Source of the DNA: an uncultured Lachnospiraceae bacterium
GTDB lineage: Bacteria; Bacillota; Clostridia; Lachnospirales; Lachnospiraceae
DNA length: 64,000 bases
NCBI GenBank assembly: GCA_947631685.1
Contig: CANRMI010000008.1
Coordinates: 1-64,000, forward strand
Reading direction: 5' to 3'
The translations under genes were made by a program, and so were the position numbers. Shown piece after piece: positions 8,851 to 15,941 of the stretch (its first letter is position 1; each line of letters starts with the position of its first letter). Below the pieces are notes generated by a model. That model was not told the DNA's origin. It worked only from the letters and a program-made list of their open reading frames with translations, and did not search any database.

Positions 8851-8879
8851 TTGACATTTCATTCTACAGGGTGTAGTAT
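8851..8879 (+). promoter_or_regulatory. Promoter of the blaI-like/M56 operon
   Basis: TTGACA at 8851-8856 and TAGTAT at 8874-8879 with a 17-bp spacer. Confidence 0.75.
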
Positions 8880-8902
8880 AACTGTATTACATACTGTAGA
8901 AT
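8861..8902 (+). promoter_or_regulatory. BlaI-type operator with nested dyads
   Basis: Two dyads are nested in a larger one. CTACA-GGG-TGTAG lies at 8864-8876, over the promoter spacer and -10. TACA-TAC-TGTA lies at 8888-8898. The outer arms ATTCTACAG (8861-8869) and CTGTAGAAT (8894-8902) are perfect inverted repeats. TACA/TGTA half-sites are typical of BlaI/MecI repressors, so autorepression by the next gene is likely. Confidence 0.7.
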
Positions 8903-8915
8903 GGAGGGCGGCAGA

Positions 8916-9275
8916 ATGCGCGAATTGAGAATGGGTACTGCGGAAGCAAGGTTCGCGGACATGATCTGGGAGAGGGAGCCGGTTGCTTCAGGGGACTTGG
9001 CGAAATTGGCAAATGAGGAATTTGGGTGGAAAAAGCCCACCTCCTTTACCGTCCTGAAACGACTGTGTGAACGCGGGCTTTTTCAAAACCAAAACGGGAC
9101 GGTGACTTCCCTCATATCCAGAGACGAATTTTACGCGCGCCACAGTGAATCCTATGTGGAACAAACTTTCGGGGGCTCCCTGCCTGCTTTTTTAGCTGCT
9201 TTCGGGACGAGAAAGAAGCTTACCGACAAGGAAATCGATGAGATACAGAAAATCATTGATTCCATGAGGAGGTAA
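8916..9275 (+). CDS. BlaI/MecI-family transcriptional repressor
   Basis: A 119-residue winged-helix repressor. The N-terminal half (ARFADMIWEREPVASGDLAKLANEEFGWKK, then SFTVLKRLCERGLF) is the BlaI/MecI DNA-binding domain, and the C-terminal half (FGGSLPAFLAAF ... LTDKEIDEIQKIID) is the dimerisation and protease-cleavage region. ATG 8916 has GGAGGG at 8903-8908; the ATG at 8901 lies within the operator. The M56 protease gene begins 5 bases after the stop. By analogy with BlaR1-BlaI, the downstream membrane protease would inactivate this repressor on stimulus. The inducer is not known. Confidence 0.9.
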   Translation: MRELRMGTAEARFADMIWEREPVASGDLAKLANEEFGWKKPTSFTVLKRLCERGLFQNQNGTVTSLISRDEFYARHSESYVEQTFGGSLPAFLAAFGTRKKLTDKEIDEIQKIIDSMRR

Positions 9276-9279
9276 GCCT

Positions 9280-11292
9280 ATGCTGGAGCAGAGCTTTTTA
9301 AAGGTGTTTAACATGAGCCGGGCCGCCGGCGTGGTGATCCTGGTGGTGCTTCTGGCGCGTTTTTTATTAAAAAGATTTCCCAAATACATTTCTTACATGC
9401 TTTGGAGTGTGGTGCTGTTCAGACTCCTCAGTCCGGTCATACCGGAATCCAGGCTCAGTCCTATTCCCAGTCTGGCGCCCGCCTTTTCGGAATATGTGTC
9501 GGAGCAGGACGCTGCCGTAGTGGAAAAAGAGCCTTCCGCTCCGGGTACGGAGGAGGAGAAAACGCCGGACTTTCAGGAACAGGGCGCGTCTGCTGTGGTA
9601 TCCCCGGAGGAAAACACTCCGGCGGAGAAGATTTCCTGGCAGCAGCTCTTTGTTTCATACGGAAAGTACCTGTGGACAGCGGGAATGGGGGTTTTGTTTT
9701 TATACTGTCTGTTCTCTGCTGCAGGGATCCGCGCCAGAGTGTCAACGGCTGTCCGCTTGAAAGAAAATATTTATATTGCGGACGCGGGACTTTCGCCCTT
9801 TGTTATGGGGATCGTCCGCCCCAGGATCTATCTGCCGGAGGGGCTTGACGAAAAAGAGCAGGAATACATTGTTCTGCACGAAAGGTTCCATATCCGGCGG
9901 CTGGACCATATCGTAAAGCCCATTGCGTTTCTGGCATTGTGCATTCACTGGTTCAATCCGCTGGTATGGCTTGCATTTGTGTGCTTTTGCAAGGATATGG
10001 AAATGAGCTGCGACGAGGCCGTGGTCAAACGGCTGGGAGAAGGCGTAAAGGCGGATTATTCCGCCACCCTGCTGGCGCTCACGGCCAAACGGCGTGTGCT
10101 TCCCGTACTCCCCGTGGACTTTGGAGAGGGAAATACCAGGGAAAGAGTCAGAAATCTGGCAGCGCTTAAGAAAAGAAAAAAGGGAATCCTGGCGCTTGTC
10201 GTTTCCCTGGCCGGACTCCTGATCCTGTGTCTGGCTTTTACCCATAAGGCTATGGCACCCCGGGAAAATACGCCCGGGGAGCCTGCAGGCGGCCTCTCGG
10301 AAAACGAGGAAATACCAGATGGGACGGTTGAGACTTCTCAACCGGCTGAGCCGCCCGCATTCCGGGTATCTATAGATATTACGGAATACTATACCGCAAA
10401 AACGGGGGATCCGTCCCAACTCTACTACATTGACGAGGACCGTGTGCTGTGGGGCAGCGGCGGAAATGAATACGGACAGCTGGGGCAGGGAACGCAGGAG
10501 CCTGCGTTTTATGACCAAAAGGTGAAGATCGCGGAAGACGTGCTCCATGTGGACTATTCCCAGAAGGGATTTGCCATCTATCTCACGGCGGACCATAAGC
10601 TTTATGGCATGGGAAACGCCGGCTGCGGCGCTTTGCAGCAATATGAAAGCTGGGATTGGACGCGGTATGTAAACGGGGACCGGTACACGGTAAACACACC
10701 GGTTCTGCTGATGGAAAATGTGGTTTATGCCTGCTGCGGAAGAGACGATATTGTCTGTCTGGGACAGGACGGGACAGTGTGGACCTGGGGAACGGTTTAT
10801 ATGCAGGGGAATATTCTCTCCCAGGATGTATATTTTATCGCGCAGCCGAAAAAGATTCTGGAAAACGCGGTTTTGGTGACAGGCGGGTGGTTTCATCACG
10901 CGGCTCTGCTTGCGGACGGAACGGTATGGACCTGGGGCTATAACAGCGCAGGAAATTGCGGTGTGGCGGATGCGGCCGTGATCGGTGAGCCCACAATGGT
11001 CGCGGAAGGAGCAGTCAGGGTGTGGACCGGCTTAGCTGCAGATGGCTATCCCCAGCCGGACGCGGATACCCTCGCTTTGGTCTGGACGGGAAAGCAGAGG
11101 TACACTGTGCCGGATGAGGTCGGGGAGTCCGGCGGCGATTATCCCAGGTTTCTAAATAATACGGTGATCCAGAAGGCGGACGGCTCATACTGGGTATGCG
11201 GCGAAAATGTGGGAACGGAAGAAAAGGTGGTGTATGGCGCCGAAGGGGATTATTCCGTGGTCTGCACCCATGAGTTTACCCTTTGCGAATGA
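9280..11292 (+). CDS. BlaR1-like M56 membrane metallopeptidase with C-terminal RCC1-like propeller
   Basis: A 670-residue sensor protease. The N-terminus has transmembrane helices (about residues 12-50 and 120-150) followed by the M56 zinc site HERFH near residues 200-204 and the supporting CDEAV near 244. A further helix lies at about 303-322 (GILALVVSLAGLLILCLAF). BlaR1 would have a penicillin-binding domain next; here there is instead an extracytoplasmic region with RCC1-type repeats (LWGSGGNEYGQLGQG, LYGMGNAGCGALQ, VWTWGTVYMQGN, VWTWGYNSAGNCG) up to about residue 665. It is paired with the BlaI-like repressor upstream. I infer that the propeller senses an envelope signal or binding partner and triggers cleavage of the repressor. 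No beta-lactam-binding motif is seen. Confidence 0.88.
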   Translation: MLEQSFLKVFNMSRAAGVVILVVLLARFLLKRFPKYISYMLWSVVLFRLLSPVIPESRLSPIPSLAPAFSEYVSEQDAAVVEKEPSAPGTEEEKTPDFQEQGASAVVSPEENTPAEKISWQQLFVSYGKYLWTAGMGVLFLYCLFSAAGIRARVSTAVRLKENIYIADAGLSPFVMGIVRPRIYLPEGLDEKEQEYIVLHERFHIRRLDHIVKPIAFLALCIHWFNPLVWLAFVCFCKDMEMSCDEAVVKRLGEGVKADYSATLLALTAKRRVLPVLPVDFGEGNTRERVRNLAALKKRKKGILALVVSLAGLLILCLAFTHKAMAPRENTPGEPAGGLSENEEIPDGTVETSQPAEPPAFRVSIDITEYYTAKTGDPSQLYYIDEDRVLWGSGGNEYGQLGQGTQEPAFYDQKVKIAEDVLHVDYSQKGFAIYLTADHKLYGMGNAGCGALQQYESWDWTRYVNGDRYTVNTPVLLMENVVYACCGRDDIVCLGQDGTVWTWGTVYMQGNILSQDVYFIAQPKKILENAVLVTGGWFHHAALLADGTVWTWGYNSAGNCGVADAAVIGEPTMVAEGAVRVWTGLAADGYPQPDADTLALVWTGKQRYTVPDEVGESGGDYPRFLNNTVIQKADGSYWVCGENVGTEEKVVYGAEGDYSVVCTHEFTLCE

Positions 11293-11322
11293 GCGCTTTG
11301 CGGACGAGGACGGAAAGGCAGG

Positions 11323-11351
11323 TTGTCAAACTCCGGAATTTATGATAGAAT
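11323..11351 (+). promoter_or_regulatory. Promoter of the cobO-like gene
   Basis: TTGTCA at 11323-11328 and TAGAAT at 11346-11351, 17-bp spacer, 62 bases before the ATG. Confidence 0.6.
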
Positions 11352-11413
11352 GACCTTATTCATGACAGGAAGCTGCATGATAACTGTAAATTCAGATACC
11401 ACGGAGAGATTAC

Positions 11414-11917
11414 ATGGAAAAAGGCATGATTCATATTTACGCGGGCGATGGCCGCGGCAAATCGCCTGCCGCTCTGGGCAGAGCCCTGCAGGCGGCTGCC
11501 AGAGGGAAAAAGGTAGTGATCATCCAGTTCTTAAAAGGCAAGGGGCTGGACGATTCGGAGTTTGTGCGCAGGCTGGAGCCGGAGATCAAGCTGTTCCGCT
11601 TTGAAAAGTCGGATGAGGTTTACGAGGAACTGACGGAGCAGAAGAAAGCGGAGGAGATCATGAATATCCGCAACGGCATGAACTTTGCCAACAAGGTACT
11701 GGCCACGGGGGAATGCAATCTGCTGATCCTAGACGAAGTGCTGGGGCTGTTGGATAAAAACATCATCAAAACGGAGGATCTGCGGACGCTGTTGGATTCC
11801 AGAGGAGAAACCGACGTGATCCTGACGGGTATCAATTTACATGATGAAGTGTGTATCCTGGCGGACGAAGTATCCAAAATAGAAACTCTGAAGTTTAAAA
11901 CCTTTCCCGCAGGTTGA
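11414..11917 (+). CDS. Cob(I)alamin adenosyltransferase, CobO/BtuR type
   Basis: A 167-residue P-loop protein of the CobA/CobO/BtuR family, which transfers the adenosyl group of ATP to cobalt in corrinoids. The phosphate-binding loop GDGRGKSPAALGRA lies at residues 10-23, followed by VVIIQFLKGKG and the Walker B-like block NLLILDEVLGLLDKN, all characteristic. The usual loop GKGKT is GRGKS here. The ATG is preceded by GGAG. It stands alone rather than in a cobalamin operon. Its stop codon overlaps the -35 element of the dapA promoter. Confidence 0.85.
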   Translation: MEKGMIHIYAGDGRGKSPAALGRALQAAARGKKVVIIQFLKGKGLDDSEFVRRLEPEIKLFRFEKSDEVYEELTEQKKAEEIMNIRNGMNFANKVLATGECNLLILDEVLGLLDKNIIKTEDLRTLLDSRGETDVILTGINLHDEVCILADEVSKIETLKFKTFPAG

Positions 11918-11942
11918 CAGCGGGTAAGATCGGTGATATGAT
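11914..11942 (+). promoter_or_regulatory. Promoter of the lysine riboswitch-dapAB transcript
   Basis: TTGACA at 11914-11919 and TATGAT at 11937-11942 with a 17-bp spacer. The -35 overlaps the stop of the preceding gene, and the -10 ends 8 bases before the riboswitch P1 helix. Confidence 0.75.
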
Positions 11943-11950
11943 AATAAGCA

Positions 11951-12119
11951 ATGATAGAGGTTGCGTGTTTCATGAGTAGCCCTTCCAATGTGGCAGGCAC
12001 AGGAGCGGAAGGAGGAAAGGGGAAGACGCCGAAAGGTAAGACGGCCTGACAGTCGATCCTTGGGCATACAGTGAAGAACTGTATGACTGTCATCTAAGTT
12101 TTAGGTGGGGCGCTATCGT
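11951..12119 (+). ncRNA. Lysine riboswitch (L box)
   Basis: The leader carries the conserved L-box segments in order: GATAGAGGTTGCG (from 11953), GAGTAG (from 11974), GGAAGGAGGAAAGGGGAAG (12007-12025), CGCCGAAAGG (12027-12036), TTGGGCAT (12060-12067) and GACTGTCA (from 12085). P1 forms between ATGATAG (11951-11957) and CTATCGT (12113-12119). It sits between a good promoter and a strong terminator directly ahead of dapA. Bound lysine should favour the terminator and shut off lysine/diaminopimelate synthesis. Confidence 0.93.
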
Positions 12120-12133
12120 AACGGTGACAATGG

Positions 12134-12161
12134 CCGGCCTCATTTTGAGGCCGGTTTTTTT
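12134..12161 (+). terminator. Riboswitch-controlled terminator before dapA
   Basis: A perfect 9-bp stem, CCGGCCTCA (12134-12142) with TGAGGCCGG (12146-12154), has a 3-nt loop and T7. It is the expression platform of the lysine riboswitch. Confidence 0.9.
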
Positions 12162-12177
12162 GCAAGGAGGAAAAGAA

Positions 12178-13062
12178 ATGGCTGTTTTTAAGGGTGCGGG
12201 CGTGGCTATCGTAACGCCTATGAAAGAAAATGGTGAGGTAAATTACGAAAGTTTTGCGGAATTGATCGAATTTCAGATCGCCGGCGGAACGGACGCGATC
12301 ATTGTGTGCGGTACCACGGGAGAATCTTCCACGTTGTCCCATGAGGAGCATCTGGACGTGATCCGCTACTGCGCGGAAAAGGTGAACCACAGGGTTCCGG
12401 TCATTGCGGGAACCGGCTCCAACAGTACGGAAACGGCGGTGTATCTTTCCACGGAAGCGGAAAAATACGGTGTGGACGGTCTGCTTTTGGTATCTCCCTA
12501 CTACAATAAGGCCACACAGAACGGCTTATATACCCATTTTAAGACCATAGCGGAATCGGTAAAGATTCCCGTTATCCTTTACAATGTACCCAGCAGGACG
12601 GGCTGCAATATTCTGCCGGAGACGGTGATCCGTCTCTGCCGTGACGTGGAAAACATCGTAGGAGTCAAGGAGGCCAGCGGCAATATCAGCCAGATCGCCA
12701 GACTGGCGGCCAAGGCGCAGGGCAGCGTGGATATTTATTCCGGCAACGACGACCAGATCGTACCCATTCTTTCTCTGGGAGGTCTCGGCGTGATTTCCGT
12801 ACTTTCCAATGTGGCGCCGAAAGAAACTCACGAAATCTGCGCGAAGTATTTTGCCGGAGACGTAAAGGGCAGCATGGAGCTGCAGTTAAAGGCTATGGAT
12901 CTGTGCGACGCGCTCTTCTGTGAGGTCAACCCCATTCCCGTGAAAAAGGCTTTAAATCTCATGGGCAGGGCAGCGGGCAGCCTGCGTCTGCCTCTGACGG
13001 AAATGGAAGAGGCAAATGCGGCTAAATTGGAAAAAGCCATGAAAGAATTTGGAATTTTATAA
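12178..13062 (+). CDS. dapA: 4-hydroxy-tetrahydrodipicolinate synthase
   Basis: A 294-residue TIM-barrel aldolase that condenses pyruvate with aspartate semialdehyde, the first committed step to diaminopimelate and lysine. The pyruvate Schiff-base lysine is Lys164 in VGVKEASGN, the general acid Tyr135 lies in YNVPSRTG, and the substrate loop GTTGESSTLS is present. The ATG at 12178 follows AAGGAGG after the riboswitch terminator; the in-frame ATG at 12124 lies within the riboswitch and terminator. dapB follows after 38 bases in the same transcript. Confidence 0.98.
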   Translation: MAVFKGAGVAIVTPMKENGEVNYESFAELIEFQIAGGTDAIIVCGTTGESSTLSHEEHLDVIRYCAEKVNHRVPVIAGTGSNSTETAVYLSTEAEKYGVDGLLLVSPYYNKATQNGLYTHFKTIAESVKIPVILYNVPSRTGCNILPETVIRLCRDVENIVGVKEASGNISQIARLAAKAQGSVDIYSGNDDQIVPILSLGGLGVISVLSNVAPKETHEICAKYFAGDVKGSMELQLKAMDLCDALFCEVNPIPVKKALNLMGRAAGSLRLPLTEMEEANAAKLEKAMKEFGIL

Positions 13063-13100
13063 TAAAAATTTTGATAAAAAGCAAGAAAGGGCAGATACTT

Positions 13101-13871
13101 ATGTACAGATTGATCATGCATGGCTGCAACGGAAAGATGGGACAGGTGATCTCCGCGCTGGCAGCGGAAGATAAAACGGTAAGCATCGTGGCAGGGGTAG
13201 ACTGCAGGGATGACGGGCACAATCCTTATCCCGTATTTACCGACATAGAAAGCTGTGATACGGAGGCGGACGCGCTGATCGATTTCAGCGCCGCGCAGGC
13301 TGTGGACGGAGTGCTGGCCTATTGTGAAAAGAGAAAGCTGCCCTGTGTGCTCTGCACCACGGGACTTTCCAAGGAGCAGCTTGAGAAGGTAAAAAAACTG
13401 TCCGAAACCACCGCCGTTCTGCGTTCCGCCAATATGTCCCTGGGCATCAACCTGCTTTTAAAATTATTAAAAGAAGCGGCCGATGTGCTGGCGCAGGCCG
13501 GTTTCGACATTGAAGTGGTGGAGAAGCATCACAACCAGAAGGTGGACGCGCCCAGCGGTACGGCGCTGGCTCTGGCGGATTCCGTCAACGAGCAGTGCGG
13601 CGGTGTGTACGAATATGTGTATGACAGGAGCAGCGAGCGCAGGAAACGTTCCGAAAAGGAAATTGGCATTTCTTCCGTCAGGGGCGGCACCATTGTGGGA
13701 GAGCATGACGTGATCTTTGCCGGCACCGACGAAGTGGTGACCTTTTCCCATACGGCCTACTCCAAAGCGGTATTCGGCAAGGGCGCCATACAGGCGGCAA
13801 AATTTCTGGCAGGCAAACCGGCAGGACTTTATGATATGAGCGCCGTGATCGACGCGGCGGGACAATTCTGA
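13101..13871 (+). CDS. dapB: 4-hydroxy-tetrahydrodipicolinate reductase
   Basis: A 256-residue Rossmann enzyme that reduces the DapA product with NAD(P)H. The nucleotide loop MHGCNGKMGQVI lies at residues 6-17, the catalytic block EKHHNQKVDAPSGTAL includes His143/His144 and Lys147, and the C-terminal ITHTA-like dimer region is visible as FSHTAYSK. ATG 13101 matches the family start. It is cotranscribed with dapA under lysine riboswitch control and is followed by a long terminator hairpin. Confidence 0.98.
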   Translation: MYRLIMHGCNGKMGQVISALAAEDKTVSIVAGVDCRDDGHNPYPVFTDIESCDTEADALIDFSAAQAVDGVLAYCEKRKLPCVLCTTGLSKEQLEKVKKLSETTAVLRSANMSLGINLLLKLLKEAADVLAQAGFDIEVVEKHHNQKVDAPSGTALALADSVNEQCGGVYEYVYDRSSERRKRSEKEIGISSVRGGTIVGEHDVIFAGTDEVVTFSHTAYSKAVFGKGAIQAAKFLAGKPAGLYDMSAVIDAAGQF

Positions 13872-13881
13872 GGTAAAATAA

Positions 13882-13920
13882 CGAAGCAGGCATGGTTTGG
13901 AATGCCTGCTTCGCCTGCTT
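13882..13920. terminator. Terminator between dapB and the convergent lipoprotein gene
   Basis: A 12-bp perfect stem, CGAAGCAGGCAT (13882-13893) with ATGCCTGCTTCG (13902-13913), has an 8-nt loop. The T tract is short (GCTTTT from 13917). Confidence 0.6.
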
Positions 13921-13950
13921 TTACCTGTTTCGGCTAAACTTTTAAGAAGA

Positions 13951-14457
13951 TCAGCGGCTCATGGCGCCGTTAGAACTGCCGCTGCCTGCTCCGTTGGAAG
14001 CACCGCCGCCGGTCATGTCGTCGGTAATATCGGAAATGCCGTCGCCGATGTCATTAAAAATGTCCCCTACGGTATCGCCGGCGTCGTCCAGAGCGCCGTT
14101 GACACCGCCGTTGGAATTGTTGGAGCCATTGGTGTTTCCATTGGTGGTACCGTTCATGGAACCATTGGAGCTTCCATTGGTACTATTCATGGAGCCGTTG
14201 GAGCTTCCGTTAGTGGTACCGTTCATGGAACCGTTGGTATTTCCGTTGGTGCCGTTCATGGAGCTGTTGGAACCGTTAGTACCGTTCATGCTGCCATTGG
14301 TGCCATTAGTACCATTGTCCGCGCCGCTTTCGGCAGTACCGTTGCCGGACATATTGTTCAGGTTGTTCTTATAGTCGCCGCTTCCACATGCGGAAAGAGC
14401 ACATGCACTTACAATCGCAAGGCATAATATACTTGTCTTCATGTTTATTTTTTTCAT
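13951..14457 (-). CDS. Asn/Gly/Ser/Thr-repeat lipoprotein
   Basis: A 168-residue protein of unknown function. Residues 1-24 are a lipoprotein signal peptide with lipobox LSAC (Cys near residue 24). Residues about 38-118 are an almost pure low-complexity tract of NGT, NGS and NGSMNGT units; the DNA shows the same degenerate tandem repetition. A short acidic segment follows (VGDIFNDIGDGISDITDDM) and then a Gly/Ser tail. The start has AAGGGGTG on the minus strand at 14464-14471. It is probably a surface-anchored flexible spacer. The copy number of the repeats is likely to vary between strains. Reverse-strand ORFs here are repeat shadows. Confidence 0.8.
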   Translation of the reverse strand: MKKINMKTSILCLAIVSACALSACGSGDYKNNLNNMSGNGTAESGADNGTNGTNGSMNGTNGSNSSMNGTNGNTNGSMNGTTNGSSNGSMNSTNGSSNGSMNGTTNGNTNGSNNSNGGVNGALDDAGDTVGDIFNDIGDGISDITDDMTGGGASNGAGSGSSNGAMSR

Positions 14458-14600
14458 AATATCACCCCTTTTGATAAAATAAATGTCGGACGTTAGTATT
14501 GTGCGCAGTCGGTTTTAATTTATGCAAAGAGACATTCAAAAAAATTTTTTGTTATTTTGTAATAAAATGTAGAAACAATGCGGATTTTCAGGAGGCAGGC

Positions 14601-15380
14601 ATGGAATTCAGACCTTGTATCGATATTCATAACGGGGCGGTCAAGCAGATCGTAGGCGGTAGTCTGAAGGACGACGGCGACGTCGCGCGTGAAAATTTTG
14701 TGGCAGAACAGGACACCGCGTATTTTGCGAAATTGTATAAAAAGGCAGGGCTGAAAGGCGGCCATGTGATCTTACTGAATCCGGTTTCCAGCCCTTATTA
14801 TGAGGCGACCAAAGCGCAGGCGCTGGGAGCGTTGGCCGCTTATCCCGGAGGACTGCAGGCGGGAGGCGGGATCACCCCCGAAAATGCCGCTGATTTTTTG
14901 GAGGCGGGAGCCAGTCATGTGATCGTGACCTCCTATGTATTCCGGGACGGCAAAATTGATTATGACAGACTGCGGGCCATGGAAAAAGCCGTGGGGAAAG
15001 AGCGGCTGGTGCTGGATATGAGCTGCAAAAAGAAGGAAAAGGGATATGTGGTGGTAACGGACAGATGGCAGCGGGAAACGGACCAGGCGGTAAACGAGGA
15101 GCTGTTAGATAAGCTGGCAGGCTGTTGCGGCGAATTTTTGATCCATGCCGTGGACGTGGAGGGAAAGGCAGGAGGCATTGAGAGGGAACTGACCGCCATG
15201 CTGGGCAGCTATACAGGGATTCCCGTAACCTACGCGGGAGGCGTTGCCGATTTTAAGGACTTAGAACTGTTGAAAGAATTGGGGCAGGGCAGAGTCAATT
15301 TCACCATCGGCAGTGCCCTGGATATTTTCGGGGGAGAGATGTCTTTTCAGGAGGTGCTGGCTTTTGTAAAAAAAATATAG
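14601..15380 (+). CDS. hisA: Phosphoribosylformimino-AICAR ribotide isomerase, eukaryotic HIS6 type
   Basis: A 259-residue beta/alpha-barrel isomerase of histidine synthesis. The N-terminus FRPCIDIHNGAVKQIVGG carries the first catalytic Asp (about residue 8), and the phosphate-binding loops are visible as GGGITPENAADFLEAGA and TYAGGVADF. The insertions and the SCKKKEKGYVVVTDRWQ block resemble the fungal/plant HIS6 form rather than typical bacterial HisA. ATG 14601 has GGAGGC upstream; earlier in-frame ATG codons give a non-conserved leader. It stands alone rather than in a his operon and ends at a bidirectional terminator. Confidence 0.88.
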   Translation: MEFRPCIDIHNGAVKQIVGGSLKDDGDVARENFVAEQDTAYFAKLYKKAGLKGGHVILLNPVSSPYYEATKAQALGALAAYPGGLQAGGGITPENAADFLEAGASHVIVTSYVFRDGKIDYDRLRAMEKAVGKERLVLDMSCKKKEKGYVVVTDRWQRETDQAVNEELLDKLAGCCGEFLIHAVDVEGKAGGIERELTAMLGSYTGIPVTYAGGVADFKDLELLKELGQGRVNFTIGSALDIFGGEMSFQEVLAFVKKI

Positions 15381-15426
15381 CAGCCTGAAATGTAAAAAAG
15401 TGACGGCGGATCGTCCGCGCGGGATA

Positions 15427-15459
15427 AAAAAAGAACCAATCCGAAGATTGGTTCTTTTT
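15427..15459. terminator. Bidirectional terminator between hisA and the cold-shock gene
   Basis: AGAACCAATC (15432-15441) pairs perfectly with GATTGGTTCT (15446-15455) around a CGAA loop, flanked by A5 and T4 tracts. Confidence 0.88.
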
Positions 15460-15552
15460 CTAATCCTATATACGATATTGCAAATTCTAAATAAAAATCC
15501 TCATGAAGTCTTTATATTTAAGAACAGGTACATCGTGTTACTGATTAGAAGA

Positions 15553-15753
15553 TTATAATTTGGTTACGTTTACGGCCTGAGGTCCTTTTTCACCCTGTAC
15601 CACTTCATACTCCACAGCCTGGCCTTCTTCCAGGGTCTTGAAGCCTTCCATGTTCAGACCTGTGTAATGTACGAATACATCGTTGCCAGCTTCATCGGAG
15701 ATGAAACCATAACCCTTTTGGTTGTTAAACCACTTTACCGTACCTTTGTTCAT
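15553..15753 (-). CDS. Cold-shock protein (CspA family)
   Basis: A 66-residue single-domain RNA-binding protein. The RNP1 motif KGYGFI and RNP2 motif VFVHY are both present in [20 protein letters not shown] and following. The ATG at 15751-15753 is preceded by GGAGG on the minus strand; an in-frame ATG at 15831 adds a non-homologous leader and lies in the promoter/5' UTR. The 5' UTR of about 60 bases is typical of csp genes. The function is expected to be RNA chaperoning in the cold or in stationary phase. Confidence 0.97.
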   Translation of the reverse strand: MNKGTVKWFNNQKGYGFISDEAGNDVFVHYTGLNMEGFKTLEEGQAVEYEVVQGEKGPQAVNVTKL

Positions 15754-15819
15754 TGTAGATACCTCCAAAAAATTTAAAAATATGTCTTGTCCATACCTTC
15801 GTATGGTTATAACAGATAA

Positions 15820-15848
15820 AGAATAGCACACTATTTTAAAAAAGTAAA
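15820..15848 (-). promoter_or_regulatory. Promoter of the cold-shock gene
   Basis: On the minus strand TTTACT (15848-15843) and TATTCT (15825-15820) are spaced 17 bases. Confidence 0.6.
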
Positions 15849-15941
15849 GACAAAGACTTGATTTTTCTGTACTGCTGTGATAATTTTTTTGTTGACTGAC
15901 AAGACAGGTGACTACACAGTGAGGAAAGGACAGGGATTTAC

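Noticed and set aside
9742-10899. Long open frame on the minus strand (385 codons) inside the M56/RCC1 gene
   Set aside because: No ribosome site or recognisable domain; it is antisense to a gene with clear motifs and is explained by GC-rich codon use.
12124-12177. Upstream in-frame ATG for dapA
   Set aside because: It lies in the riboswitch expression platform and would translate the terminator stem; the AAGGAGG-led ATG at 12178 matches the family start.
14100-14340. Possible CRISPR-like array
   Set aside because: The repeats are degenerate, contiguous and in frame with coding; there are no unique spacers of constant length.
13897-14427. Plus-strand repeat-rich frames (IGTVHGAVG and MEPLELP repeats)
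   Set aside because: They are the reverse-strand reading of the NGT/NGS repeat lipoprotein, which has a signal peptide, lipobox and ribosome site.
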